Positions 13,301 through 24,368 of a DNA stretch of 64,000 nt are shown in pieces (the first letter of the stretch is position 1; each line of letters opens with the position of its first letter). Both the position numbers and the translations under genes were made by a program. The notes beneath the pieces were generated by a model. The model was not told where the DNA came from. It did no database searches and saw only the letters and a program-made list of their open reading frames with translations. The DNA is from Chrysoperla carnea (Eukaryota > Arthropoda > Insecta > Neuroptera > Chrysopidae), in NCBI RefSeq assembly GCF_905475395.1, contig NC_058340.1, positions 75,618,181 to 75,682,180 of the forward strand, written 5' to 3'.

Positions 13301-14524
13301 AATTACGATTTTTAATTTGCCAGATGGAAAAGAGAATGCAATAACTCTCCCGGTCAGCGTTAAATTCTGGTTGCGTACCTCACTAACATAGGAAATGATT
13401 TTCCGGACTAGCTTCATAAATCCTGTCGTAAACGTTTTCCTCAAAATTTGTTAAAATAATTTAAGTGAAATTTGACATAAAAATAAAAGTCAATTCCTTC
13501 CTACAGCAAAAATTTCACTTTTAAAGCAAAATTTGTGAGATATGAACCTAATAATAAAAATTAATTTAAATTTTTTAGTTCCAACTGAAGTGAAATTAGT
13601 GAAAAAAGAAATATTCAATCGTTGGTACAGTTTAACGCCATATTATGCGGCTTTAACCGTATCCAAAATTCCTGTGCAATTAACATTAAACATGATGTTC
13701 CTAGCAATGGTTTATTTTATGTCTGGATTACCAAACGAATGGTTCCGGTTCACATTGTTTGCATTAATTGGCAATTTAACATCATTCATTGCGGAAGGTA
13801 TTGGTTTGGCAATTGGTTCCATTTTTAATATAACGGTAAGAAACTCGTTCTATTTGTAGGAAGATGCTTCTAGTAGCGCACGAGTTTTTGATGTCTATAA
13901 TTATTCATTAGTCAAAGAACCCAAAGTCATGACAGATTCTAAGACAGCTAGACTCATCAAACCAAGAGAAAAGAAAGCTAGACTACGCACTATGATCATA
14001 AATTATAGACATTTTCCACAAACTCAATACCTCCTAGTCTATGTGGAGGCGCTAAAATGCCCTTAAAAAAATGTATATACTAATTGGACCCCCCTCCCTT
14101 TGATGATTCCTGCGTAAGGACTTGTATAAGACATTAAATTTTATGATCCACAAAATAATTTAAATTTTCTGCTTATTTACAGAATGGATGTGCGGTTGGA
14201 CCAGGTGTTGTAGCGCCATTTTTAGGTTTGGCCGTATACGGTTTTGATTTTGCAAAAGAAATACCATGGTTTTTATACGCTGTCATGAAAGTATCATTCA
14301 TGCGTTGTGGTGTCGTTGCCTTAGTATTAACCGTGTTCGGTTACGATCGTCCAGTTTTGGATTGTAACGATGTATATTGTTTATTTGATCATCCAGAAAA
14401 ATTATTAAATTTCTTGGATATATCAAATTCATCCGTTTGGTCGGAGTTAGCCGCTATGGTTGGCATTTTATTATTCTTTAGAACTATTTGTTATGTTAGT
14501 TTAAGATGGCGGTTTGTACGATAA
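4392..14524 (+). CDS. ABC transporter G subfamily half-transporter (ABCG1/4-like), 3' five exons
   Basis: Exons: 4392-4512, 9358-9932, 12091-12624, 13579-13835, 14183-14524 (stop). All junctions are GT-AG and phase-compatible, giving about 609 residues. The order is nucleotide-binding domain, then six-helix membrane domain, as in ABCG proteins. Visible motifs are Walker [10 protein letters not shown] (exon 1), Q-loop region YITQEDLL, signature [15 protein letters not shown] (about 9607-9650), Walker B IFFLDEP with TSGLD, H-loop CTIHQPS, and HYNPADF before the linker. The membrane half includes [13 protein letters not shown] and ends LRWRFVR. ABCG half-transporters dimerise to export lipids, sterols or other hydrophobic compounds across membranes; the substrate here is unknown. 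About 50-70 N-terminal residues with the start codon are missing, so the first exon(s) lie upstream or outside. Introns 1-3 are loaded with repeats. Confidence 0.93.
4513..9357. other. ABCG intron 1 (4.8 kb), mostly featureless
   Basis: The longest intron of the ABCG gene, with donor GTTTGT and acceptor TTTTACAG. Apart from a palindromic MITE at about 7988-8254 I found only AT-rich sequence. No convincing exon appears on either strand; short open frames here lack domains and splice context. Confidence 0.6.
7988..8254. mobile_element. Short MITE with ~31-bp terminal inverted repeats
   Basis: The left end (7988-8017) contains GAGAGCCAGAGTGGCCTAA; the right end (8223-8254) contains TTAGGCCACTCTGGCTCTC. 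The arms match over about 31 bp with three or so mismatches. The interior of about 205 bp has no reading frame. The target duplication is not clear. Confidence 0.65.
10267..10654 (-). mobile_element. Family C TTAA-flanked MITE, internally deleted copy
   Basis: It begins GGTAGTACCAGCATG directly after TTAA (10263-10266) and ends near 'catgctggaacatcg' before the next TTAA. It is the reverse orientation of the copies at 10659-11158 and 35745-36238. About 110 bp of the interior is missing compared with them. TTAA target sites are typical of piggyBac-type transposases; this element carries no transposase. Confidence 0.8.
10659..11158 (+). mobile_element. Family C TTAA-flanked MITE, full-length copy
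   Basis: A 500-bp element runs between TTAA sites, starting GGTATTTCCAGCATGG and ending CATGCTGGTACTACC. It lies tail to tail with the deleted copy at 10267-10654 and shares the central TTAA with it. From about 10665 to the end it appears identical to the copy at 35745-36238, which implies recent movement. Confidence 0.88.
12690..12922. other. GC-richer fragment of unknown origin in ABCG intron 3
   Basis: This patch is clearly richer in G and C than its surroundings and abuts a family B MITE. The minus strand is open across it (frame 12618-12935) with residues such as [18 protein letters not shown] do not recognise a domain. A transposon or SINE fragment is the likeliest explanation, but no second copy lies in the window. 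Confidence 0.35.
12925..13319 (-). mobile_element. Family B MITE, copy 2, one end missing
   Basis: It starts GGGTATTCCACTATTTTTG after TA and follows the copy at 23233-23728 base for base with scattered differences until about 13319, where similarity stops before the second terminal repeat. It lies in ABCG intron 3, opposite in orientation to copy 1. Confidence 0.78.
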
Positions 14525-14589
14525 ATAATTTTAAGACATTTTGTACATTTACTGAAATGTTTTTTTTTTTTAATCATAAACGAGATGAA

Positions 14590-14720
14590 GGTCTGGGATC
14601 AGACGAAGTATTTGACAGTTATTTCAAATTGGTTGAGAATTCGAGAAACTATTTTCGAGTCGAGTCTAACAAATTTCTGTTTTGAAATAACTGATAAATA
14701 CTATGCCTGGTCCAAAGTCT
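14590..14720. mobile_element. Family E inverted-repeat element, copy 1
   Basis: The left arm holds 'gaagtatttgacagttattt' and the right arm 'gaaataactgataaatac'; together they form an imperfect hairpin. Both arms are flanked by variants of 'ggtctggg'. Similar arms occur at 15069-15239, 35522-35668 and 46015-46105. Confidence 0.6.
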
Positions 14721-15068
14721 TAAATAAGGCGAGTTGAGGATAGTGCGTAAATCTATGATTGATTGCGCAAATAAGTGATTTATATTTCGATTTAGTGCAA
14801 ATCATTTCAAATTAATCTAATTATCATAATTTTTGTATGAAATTAACACTTATTTCACGGGAGAGGTTTTATTTTGTAGACCTTGTGTTAATACTTAGAT
14901 TTATGTTCGGTTTTAACCCTGATAGTCGAATCATCAAAAATATGTTGGCCCTTTTAGAATCTACAATCGTGCCAATATTGTAATAGTTCAAATTAATTTA
15001 AAATGTGTTTGTACTTTTAATATATTTAATTAATTATTTTTTACCAAAAAGGAAACAGGTTTTATAGC

Positions 15069-15239
15069 AGGTCTAGGGCTAAGCGTAGTATTTGATAATC
15101 ATTTCAGTACGGAAGTTTAAGAGACAGTTACATCGGGGTTTACAAGTTTTTAAAATACGAAAATTTGCATAATTGAAGATTTCTCTTTTAGGTGCCTTGG
15201 AAATTTTGAATTGTGTAACAAGCTTAGGCCCTAAACCTG
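15069..15239. mobile_element. Family E inverted-repeat element, copy 2
   Basis: The ends are 'aggtctagggctaagc' and 'gcttaggccctaaacct', which are inverted repeats. The left arm continues 'gtagtatttgataatcattt', the family hallmark. No coding capacity; the interior is AT-rich. Confidence 0.6.
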
Positions 15240-15934
15240 TAAATATTCCAAGGTCAAGTTTCATAAGCTTTGGTTTAAGTACCCAGTTCGCTTTTTTTGA
15301 TATATTTTGTTGGTAGTTTAAAAATAATTTTTAATTTTGACTTGAACCAAAATTAATGAAACATTCGGGTTCGACGAGTATCGACAAATTGGCGAATTGG
15401 TCTCAACTTGATTCCGACATGCACGTATTTTGGCGTCAAAATGACTAAAAAATGATAGAATGATTTGAAATGGTTTGTCTTAACCAGGAATTTGTCAATT
15501 TGTCGACACACATCAAACTTTCGAGCAGACCTTAAACTGTTGTAAATTCTAAATGTAGATATAATAACTATATAGATCTTGAATCGATTATTTTATTTGT
15601 TTGGATCTAAAAGTTTGAGTTCATTAACGATTTTAAATGTGGTCTCTTGTCACTGTGACCTAACAGAGATTTTTTGTATTTTCCCTGTTATTATAGGATT
15701 AAAATATTGAATTGAACTAAATCTACGGGTAAAAGGAAGATGTTTTTACGCCGTGAAGTTCAGTTTTTCAGTTCGAATTCAATAACACATTATTTCAATA
15801 ACAATTAAAATGAACCCAGATTTAGAAATCTGTGATATTTTATTAATCAAAAATATGATTATTTTAAATAAAAAAATTTAAATTATAGTTTTGTATATTA
15901 ATCAAGGAAAGAAATAGAAAATATAATGTTATTA

Positions 15935-16160
15935 CCATAGAGATAAAAATACTATAGAGCTGTATAGACATAGAAAACGCAATAAGTGAATTCTTGACCG
16001 TAGAGAAATAGACAACTGATAGAATTCTTCCCACACTATCTCACAGACGCCAATCAATGTTTTGTATATTATGACGAAGACAACTATACACGCCTAACTT
16101 ATCTGGTCTCTCTCTACTGAGATCAACCTACTTTGCAGTTCTATGGTATTATCTCTATGA
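15935..16160. mobile_element. Family F inverted-repeat element, copy 1
   Basis: The left end 'ccatagagataaaaatacta' and right end 'ctatggtattatctctatg' are inverted repeats around a 226-bp element. The element at 36388-36613 starts with the same CATAGAGATA. No reading frame. Confidence 0.5.
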
Positions 16161-17257
16161 TTACTACACACCCTCTTATCAAAGCGTATCTTTATTTCCT
16201 AATTTGTTTAAGAAAAAATGGCAGAATACTCTTAGTATATTAACCAATTTATCGCGTTATCAGTCTTTTTAAGAAAAATTTTTTTTAAAATCATCAGAGA
16301 TATAGAAAAATGCGTCAGTTCAAAATATTCAATTAATAAACACTCACTGATCGACAAAGGAGGATTCAGAGAGATGAAAGGTCGTGGGTAAAAACCAAGT
16401 TAAAAGTAATTTAAAGACCAAAACTCCGTCTTCACCTGACAATTCAGTTCTAAATCCACGTCAAAGTTCGATCATATAAAAAAAAATAAAAGGAACAAAA
16501 CTTACCCTTAAACAATTGATAACCATGTTAACGGTTCCATACTGAACGCTTCTTAAAATCTGTCAAAAAAAATCAATTGAAAAATTAATTAACTATAATT
16601 GGTAATTAAATATCAGAATGTTCTACATGTCATAGAAGTAAGAATATAATCAGATGGTAACGAAATCATTTTGAAATAAGCTAATGAGTCCTTCTTGACT
16701 TCTTTTTAACTTCAGTTTTTCAACTTAGAATGAAAAAGAACAAAAAAAAATTCAGAAGCATTATGGCAAACGATTTCGTAGGTAAAGACTTAAAAAACTG
16801 GATAAGAACAAATACATTTTCTTTTCCTATTATATTCTTACTTCTATAGACAACACAACCCGAAATATGTATAAGAATCTCTAAAATAGTGAGGGTAGAG
16901 GTAAAGAGGACAATTTTAAATAGTGGTAAAAGTAAAAAAGGGCCCAACTGAAAGCAGAAATTAACAGTTCTAAAATTGACCGCGTCACAAATTTTATGCT
17001 TTACGTGGACACTTTTTTATATACAAAGGTGATTTTTCTTACCTACACCCTCCATACTCTAAAAATAATCCGAATTTAAATCAATAAAGAAAAAGAAGAC
17101 TGATGAAACTATTTTGAAGTGAAAAAAGACATTGTAAAGATTAACCATTAAATTTTATGTATAAATTTTATTTCTTTTTCAAATTTTTGTATAAATTCAC
17201 AAAATAAATAAAAAAAATTTAAAATAATTTACAAAATTAAAAATATAGACCTGGCAT

Positions 17258-20200
17258 TTATTTCTTTTTACTCCCAACTTTTTCCTTTCGTTTTTTAATA
17301 TGTTTCTTTAATTTAGTTTTCCGTTTTTCAGCTTGTGCATCTTTTACCGCTTGTTTACGAGCCTTCTTACTATTCGGTGATTCATCCCGTGGCCGAGCAG
17401 CATTTACAAATTTACTACTTTCCGGATTTTCGGAATCTGAATCAGATTCCGATGAATTCTCATCAGAACTCAATATATCAGGATTAACAGCTGCTCCACT
17501 CAAATCAGATTTTAGTCCAGTTAATTTTTTATAAATTAAATCATCACCTTCACCAGTTTTAGCTTTAGCAATATCTCGTTCAAAATCAACCACTTCCATT
17601 AAACGTTTTGGTATGAAACGTTGCATAAAAACAGCTTCTTCAACCGCCTCTTGTGCAGACATATCTTCAAAACTACGTTCTGCACTTTTTTCACTTATTT
17701 TCTCCAAAACAGCGTCCATATTATTTTCGTTAATCGTGGGATCAGTAATAAAATCAAATAATTCTTTGATCGTCATTGTTGCAACATTATTTTTACGGAA
17801 GAAATCAGATATATTTGTACAATCTTTTCGAAGAAATTCTAACGCATGTGGATGATCGTGTTCAACCGATTGCGAAACATCGATTATAACAATTTTGCCA
17901 TCATGATACAACAAATTAAATTCAGATAAATCTGCATGAACTAATTTACACTTATTGTAGATCTCCCACATCATTACAACGCATTCACGGTATAAAGCAC
18001 ATGCTTTGGATTGATTTAGTTCCACATCTTTGAGTTTTGGAGCTGGCCAACCATCTTGTCCAATAAATTTCATAATTAACACATGGCTACGTAATAAAAT
18101 CGGTTCAGGAACTGGTAAACCGGCTGTGTGCATTCGTACCAAATTTCGCATTTCTTTTTCAGCCCATGTACGTACCATCTTGCGTGGGTTATGTCGACAG
18201 TAACCATGACGAAATCGAAATTCACCGCTCACATATTTATCACGATCTTTGAAAACTAGAATGGAAGTTTTAAATATTTTGATGGCCAAATCAGGACCAT
18301 TATTTGATGTGGCATGGTATACATTCGCTTCTTTTCCCGTGGAAATACATCCGTTAATTTCAAGAATGGTACCTAGGAGAGACAATCAACAAATCAGTAA
18401 AAATTCTAACATTAAAAAGCTTGTAGAGTAGAGTTAGGTCTCTTTTCGAAGGCAATTGAGGTGGAATCGTTAAATTATCAGCAGATAAAAATCAATAAGA
18501 TTAATACAATTGTTTTAATCGAGGAAATAGGGTATTTGACTCAGAAATCGACTTTGCGCCGGTAAATTTTTATATAAACAGGTGGAAAATAATACCAATA
18601 ATAAGAGTATCTTTCTTCTCACTTTCTCAATGGAAATATTCCTATAAACACGTTAAAAAAAGTTTCATTAAAATTGGTGCTGTTTCCCCACTTTTCCCAT
18701 TTCGACACTTTTTCTCAGCTTAATTAATAAAAATCCCCACTATGAATTCGTTTGTGCTATGATAATATAAAAACACAAGCGTATTCATAGTGAAAATAAC
18801 ACTTTTAACACCACAACTGCAGTTCCTAAAAGTTGTAGAAGAATGTTGTAAAAAAAAAAATTATCCCCAGTATGGATTCGTTTATGCTATGATAATATAA
18901 AAACACAAACGGATCCATACTGAAGATAACACTTTTAACACCACAACTGCAGTTCCTAAAAGTTGTAGAAGAATGTTGTAAAAAAAAAAAATTATTCCCC
19001 CTATGAATACGTTTATGCTATGATAATATAAAAACACAAACGTATTCATAGGGAAGATAACACCTTCAACACCACAACTGCAGTTCCTAAAAGTTGTAGA
19101 AGAATGTTGTAAAAAAAAAATTATTCCCCCTATGAATACGTTTATGCTATGTAATATAAAAACACAAGCGTATTCATAGGGAAGATAACACTTTCAACAC
19201 CACAACTGCAGTTCCTAAAAGTTGTAGGAGAATGTTGTAAAAAAAAAAAATTATTCCCCCTATGAATACGTTTATGCTATGATAATATAAAAACACAAGC
19301 GTATTCATAGGGAAGATAACACTTTTAAAACCACAACTGCAGTTCCTAAAAGTTGTAGAAGAATGTTGTAAAAAAAAAAAATTATTCCCCCTATGAATAC
19401 GTTTATGCTATGATAATATAAAAACACAAGCGTATTCATAGGGAAGATAACACTTTTAAAACCACAACTGCAGTTCCTAAAAGTTGTAGAAGAATGTTGT
19501 AAAAAAAAAATTATCCCCAGAATGGATTCGTTTATGCTATGATAATACAAAAGCATAAACGTATCCATTCAGAAGATAACTCTTTTAAAATCGCAACTAC
19601 AATTCCCAAAACCTTACAATAAATACACGAGCGTCTCACGACAGTATATCTTTAGCTGCCAACCAAGTAATCCAACTGTGACATAATCGAATATTACTAG
19701 ATTTAAATTTATTATTATTTAATTTTAATATTATTTAACATTTTAGAATTTTACGTCATGTAATTAAAGAAAGATAGTCACTCTTACACACACAGTAATA
19801 AGAGTACCTTTCTTCTTACTTCCTCAGTGGAAATATTAATAAAGAAATACCCACATACTAGTGATGGGACGAAGTTTGAATTTTCTGAAAAGAGGAAGAT
19901 ATTCGAAGTTTAAAAGCACTCTCGAACGTGACTTTCTTTTGCATTTAGTATCAGTAACATTTGCATTTTGTTAAATAATTAGCCCATAAAGTATCATGAG
20001 CACATTTTTTACTACAGAGGGATAAATGTAGAATCAACCATAAAATTATACTAAAACTAAAATAAAACCCATTTTGGGTCAAATGTAGAGTCAGTCACAT
20101 ATGGAATCACCCCTCTTATTGTCTACGAAAAGAGACCAAGAACTTAAAAAATATTTGTACAAACCTTTACTAAGTAATTTAAATAAGATCATTCGAGTAC

Positions 20201-20645
20201 GTGGATCCATAACTTGTTCAGCAGTTGCACGATCATTTTTATCTTTAGTACGGATTCGATCAGCTGAAGCACGTTTTTCACTCTCCTTGAGGATATTTGC
20301 AGCATGATTTGGTAAATTCGGTGCTTCATATTTGTCAACATTAATTTTGTTTGTGAATTTTTTAAATAATTTATCAGGGGGTTGATAGTTCACCACTTTA
20401 TTTGTACCACTTTGTACATTCGTATCAGTTTTTGTTTGCCATTGTGGTGCCCATTCGTCATTACTGTCTTCATTCTCATCATCTTCGTAATAATCTTCCT
20501 CATCTTCTAATTCTTCGTTAAATGTTTCAGTCTCATCTGGGTTAGTCTCAGTGAGTTTAAGCTTTGAAAGTTGAACGTCAACATTATTTTCATATGAAAT
20601 CGGATCAGTTTCATCTGCATCACAGAACACATTGTCGTAATCCAT
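17258..20645 (-). CDS. RIOK1: RIO-type serine/threonine kinase RIOK1
   Basis: Two coding exons on the minus strand, 20165-20645 and 17258-18372, joined GT-AG at ..LLSKG/TILEING.. to give 531 residues (human RIOK1 568). RIOK1 is an atypical kinase/ATPase needed for cytoplasmic maturation of the 40S ribosomal subunit. The N-terminal half is acidic (EELEDEEDYYEDDENEDSND), followed by the RIO domain: P-loop STGKEANVYHA, the invariant lysine in LAIKIFK, catalytic LVHADLSEFNLLY, metal-binding IIDVSQSVEHDHPHA. The C-terminus is rich in serine/acid then lysine/arginine, typical of the family. The start is the first ATG, in an acidic opening MDYDNVFCDADETDP. It is divergent to NAT9 (840 bp between starts). 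Its 1.8-kb intron holds the hairpin array. Confidence 0.96.
18595..18645. repeat. Direct repeat to the left of the hairpin array
   Basis: About 50 bp ('ataataagagtatctttctt' onward to 'tggaaatatt') recurs at about 19795-19845 with a few changes. The pair brackets the whole tandem array in the RIOK1 intron. Confidence 0.65.
18735..19590. repeat. Tandem array of seven ~127-bp units, each with a conserved hairpin, in RIOK1 intron 1
   Basis: Each unit has a palindromic stem of about 19 bp with a loop near 'ctatgataatataaaa', then a second small stem (ACAACT..AGTTGT around 'gcagttcctaaa'), then 'agaatgttgt' and a run of 9-11 A. Hairpins lie at 18738-18792, 18868-18922, 18999-19053, 19128-19181, 19258-19312, 19389-19443 and 19520-19570. 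Outer stem bases vary between units, but both arms vary together. The minus-strand open frame 19305-19568 is a by-product of the repeat. Function unknown. Confidence 0.92.
19795..19845. repeat. Direct repeat to the right of the hairpin array
   Basis: It matches 18595-18645 ('taataagagtacctttctt' onward). This suggests that the array lies inside a duplicated segment or a composite element. Confidence 0.6.
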
Positions 20646-21484
20646 TTTTTAATGTTTAAAATGTCTAGAAATGCCCCCTTCACTCTAACCTATACCTTGC
20701 CATGTGCGTTTGAAAGTATTGACATTTGAATGTCACTTCAAATACAAGTGAAGATAGCTTTTAAAAATGTCTGCTTACTTCACACTCATCAACTTTTATG
20801 GTCCAAATAGTGCAGCATGTGTAGAGAAAAATAATAGTTTTTCAGAAAAAATACTTTGGAAAAAAACGGAAAAGCATTTTATTAAAAAAACAAAAAATAG
20901 GGGGTTGTAGCGCTAAAAGCGAAAAAATAAGACTAGGAGAACTCAAATCCGATGAAAACTTGACGAGAAAACACGGATTTATCGCGGAAAAAATCGCTTT
21001 TTTCTGAATTTATTTTCGCAACTTGTATCGCAGGAAATCCTTTGGCGACTCAAATTGTAGCTTTTAATGGTGTCTTTTTGTTAAAAAAATTTCGTAACAA
21101 AATAATTTTCGCACAATTTGCGAAATGCGAAAGTAGGTGCGTTAAGAGTTGCTTTACATCCTCTGCATAAATAGTAATCTCCTAGATGCACCATAGCTTG
21201 TAATTTCGCGTTTTTCTTTGCGTTTTCACGGTTTCATCATGCAACTACGAGATTAAATTCTCAACCTGTACTAAAAAAGCAATTCAAATTCAAACAACAG
21301 TTTCATTCAATGCGTCCACTTCCCTTGGCAGAAAAAAATGGTTGTTTTTTCTCTAAATTGACCAAACTATTAACCTAAAATGCATTTATGGATTTCATAA
21401 ATAAATTAACCTCACTTTGAAATACCTATATTTAAATTTTTGTTTATTATTTTTTTTAGAATGTAAAATTTTGATAACCCCAAA
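20646..21484. promoter_or_regulatory. Divergent intergenic region between RIOK1 and NAT9
   Basis: 839 bp separate the two start codons, so this stretch must hold both 5'UTRs and probably both promoters. I see no clear TATA box or repeated motif. A patch at about 20870-21130 is richer in 'cgaaaa/tcgcg' words than its surroundings and could be an old insertion. Assignment rests on gene orientation only. Confidence 0.45.
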
Positions 21485-22951
<1,467 letters not shown>

Positions 22952-24368
22952 TTTTTTTTAAATATAATTTTTAATTGGTCTTTTATTTAATTTAGCTCAT
23001 AATTTTAGTTCATATCAGCACAAAGTCCTCTCTCAATAGAGTGAAAACAAAAACTAAGAATTCTAGACACGACACCATATAACAAGGACGTGAAAATCGA
23101 GTGGAGAGGATAGCAGGAAATAATGCGCCAATCTGGGAGAGGTCTAGTCCTCAGTCGTTGCGTACTTTGTACTGCGCTTCAGGCTATCTTTTGTTTTCAA
23201 TCAATTGAAAGTGATTTAAAACAATTTCAATAGGGTCTTCCACTATTTTTGAAAAAGTACTTCAAAATGTTGATTATGCTAATAAAAAGCCACCAAAAAT
23301 TTATTTCGGAAAAATACACACGCTTTCTTGCCAAAAACTTAAATTAAATTTTAAACCTTTTTTAAACTGTCAAAAACGCGGGCATCCAATTTGATGACGT
23401 AATATGGGTATTACTATACGAAATAACACAAATAAGTTTGACAGATATATTCATAGACATCTGATTATAATAAATATACTTATTATCTATGTATATATTA
23501 TACCCAACTTTCTACACTGAACTAACTGATGGTCTATGACTCATACCGCTATGACATCACAGCAGGGCTTACCCGCGTTTTAGGTCACGTGATATACAGT
23601 TTAAAAATTACGATTTTTAATTTTAATATTCTAAAAGCAAAATGTGCTTTTATGACTCGAAATCAGAATATTTAAGTCTATTTTTACTTTTTTCAAATTT
23701 CATGATTTATTTTTGAATAACGATACCCTATTGTGTAAACTGAGCTTTTGTAGCAAAACGTATTTGATTTGAACTTCTCTAACCTTTTTTAAAGAATTGT
23801 TTAGCTCTTCATCTTTCTCTTATTCCTTTCTTTTAAAACTTATATTTTTGCTACAGCATCACCACCAATTTTCTGCTTTTCGTTGACACTTTATTTACTT
23901 ACAGAGATGATTCTCCTTATCTATACCCTCCATAATTGATGGATACAAAAAGGTATCTACGTAATAAAAACGGTTTATTTTTTATTCAAAAAATGCATTT
24001 ATTTATTTACTTAAAAAGATGGATTAATCAAATTTTTTTATTTGAGAAACACCAGTAATGTAGTCGCCATTAATGTGTTTAAAATTAAATTTTACAACTT
24101 ATCTGTTTACAATTAATTCTAAGCATAACAAAAGAAAAAATAAACATTGACTTATTATAATTATTTCAAGGATCTTAAATTACAATAATTGCTAATTAAA
24201 ACATAAATTATTAATTTCATAAAATTATGCTTCATTCATGGAAGCGTTCAACAGACACAAAGATTTGTCTGTTTAGATTATCGTTCGACGTCCCTGTATT
24301 TAATTCCATTTCAGTATTCGGCAGGCTTCGTATCTGTGGAACGCAACCTTCATTTAAAAATTTTAACT
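22952..24368. other. Spacer between NAT9 and the SREK1-like gene (convergent 3' ends)
   Basis: It holds a family B MITE (23233-23728) and otherwise AT-rich sequence. Minus-strand AATAAA signals near 23995-24010 could end the SREK1-like transcript. A segment at about 23020-23200 is less AT-rich than the rest but shows no frame. Confidence 0.55.
23233..23728 (-). mobile_element. Family B MITE, copy 3, complete
   Basis: A 496-bp element with ends GGGTCTTCCACTATTTTTG and 'gaataacgataccc', flanked by TA. It is complete at both ends and so defines the family's length. Internal blocks match copies 1 and 2. Confidence 0.85.

Larger units (their letters stand above)
14525..17257. other. Spacer between the convergent ABCG and RIOK1 genes
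   Basis: No gene is recognised. It contains small inverted-repeat elements at 14590-14720, 15069-15239 and 15935-16160, described separately. The rest is AT-rich and unremarkable. On the minus strand an AATAAA-type signal lies near 17165, about 90 bp past the RIOK1 stop. Confidence 0.6.

Noticed and set aside
18735-19590. CRISPR-like reading of the tandem arrays (also 26832-27107 and 51403-51713)
   Set aside because: The 'spacers' are themselves repeated, unit lengths do not fit, and the host is a eukaryote with spliced genes.
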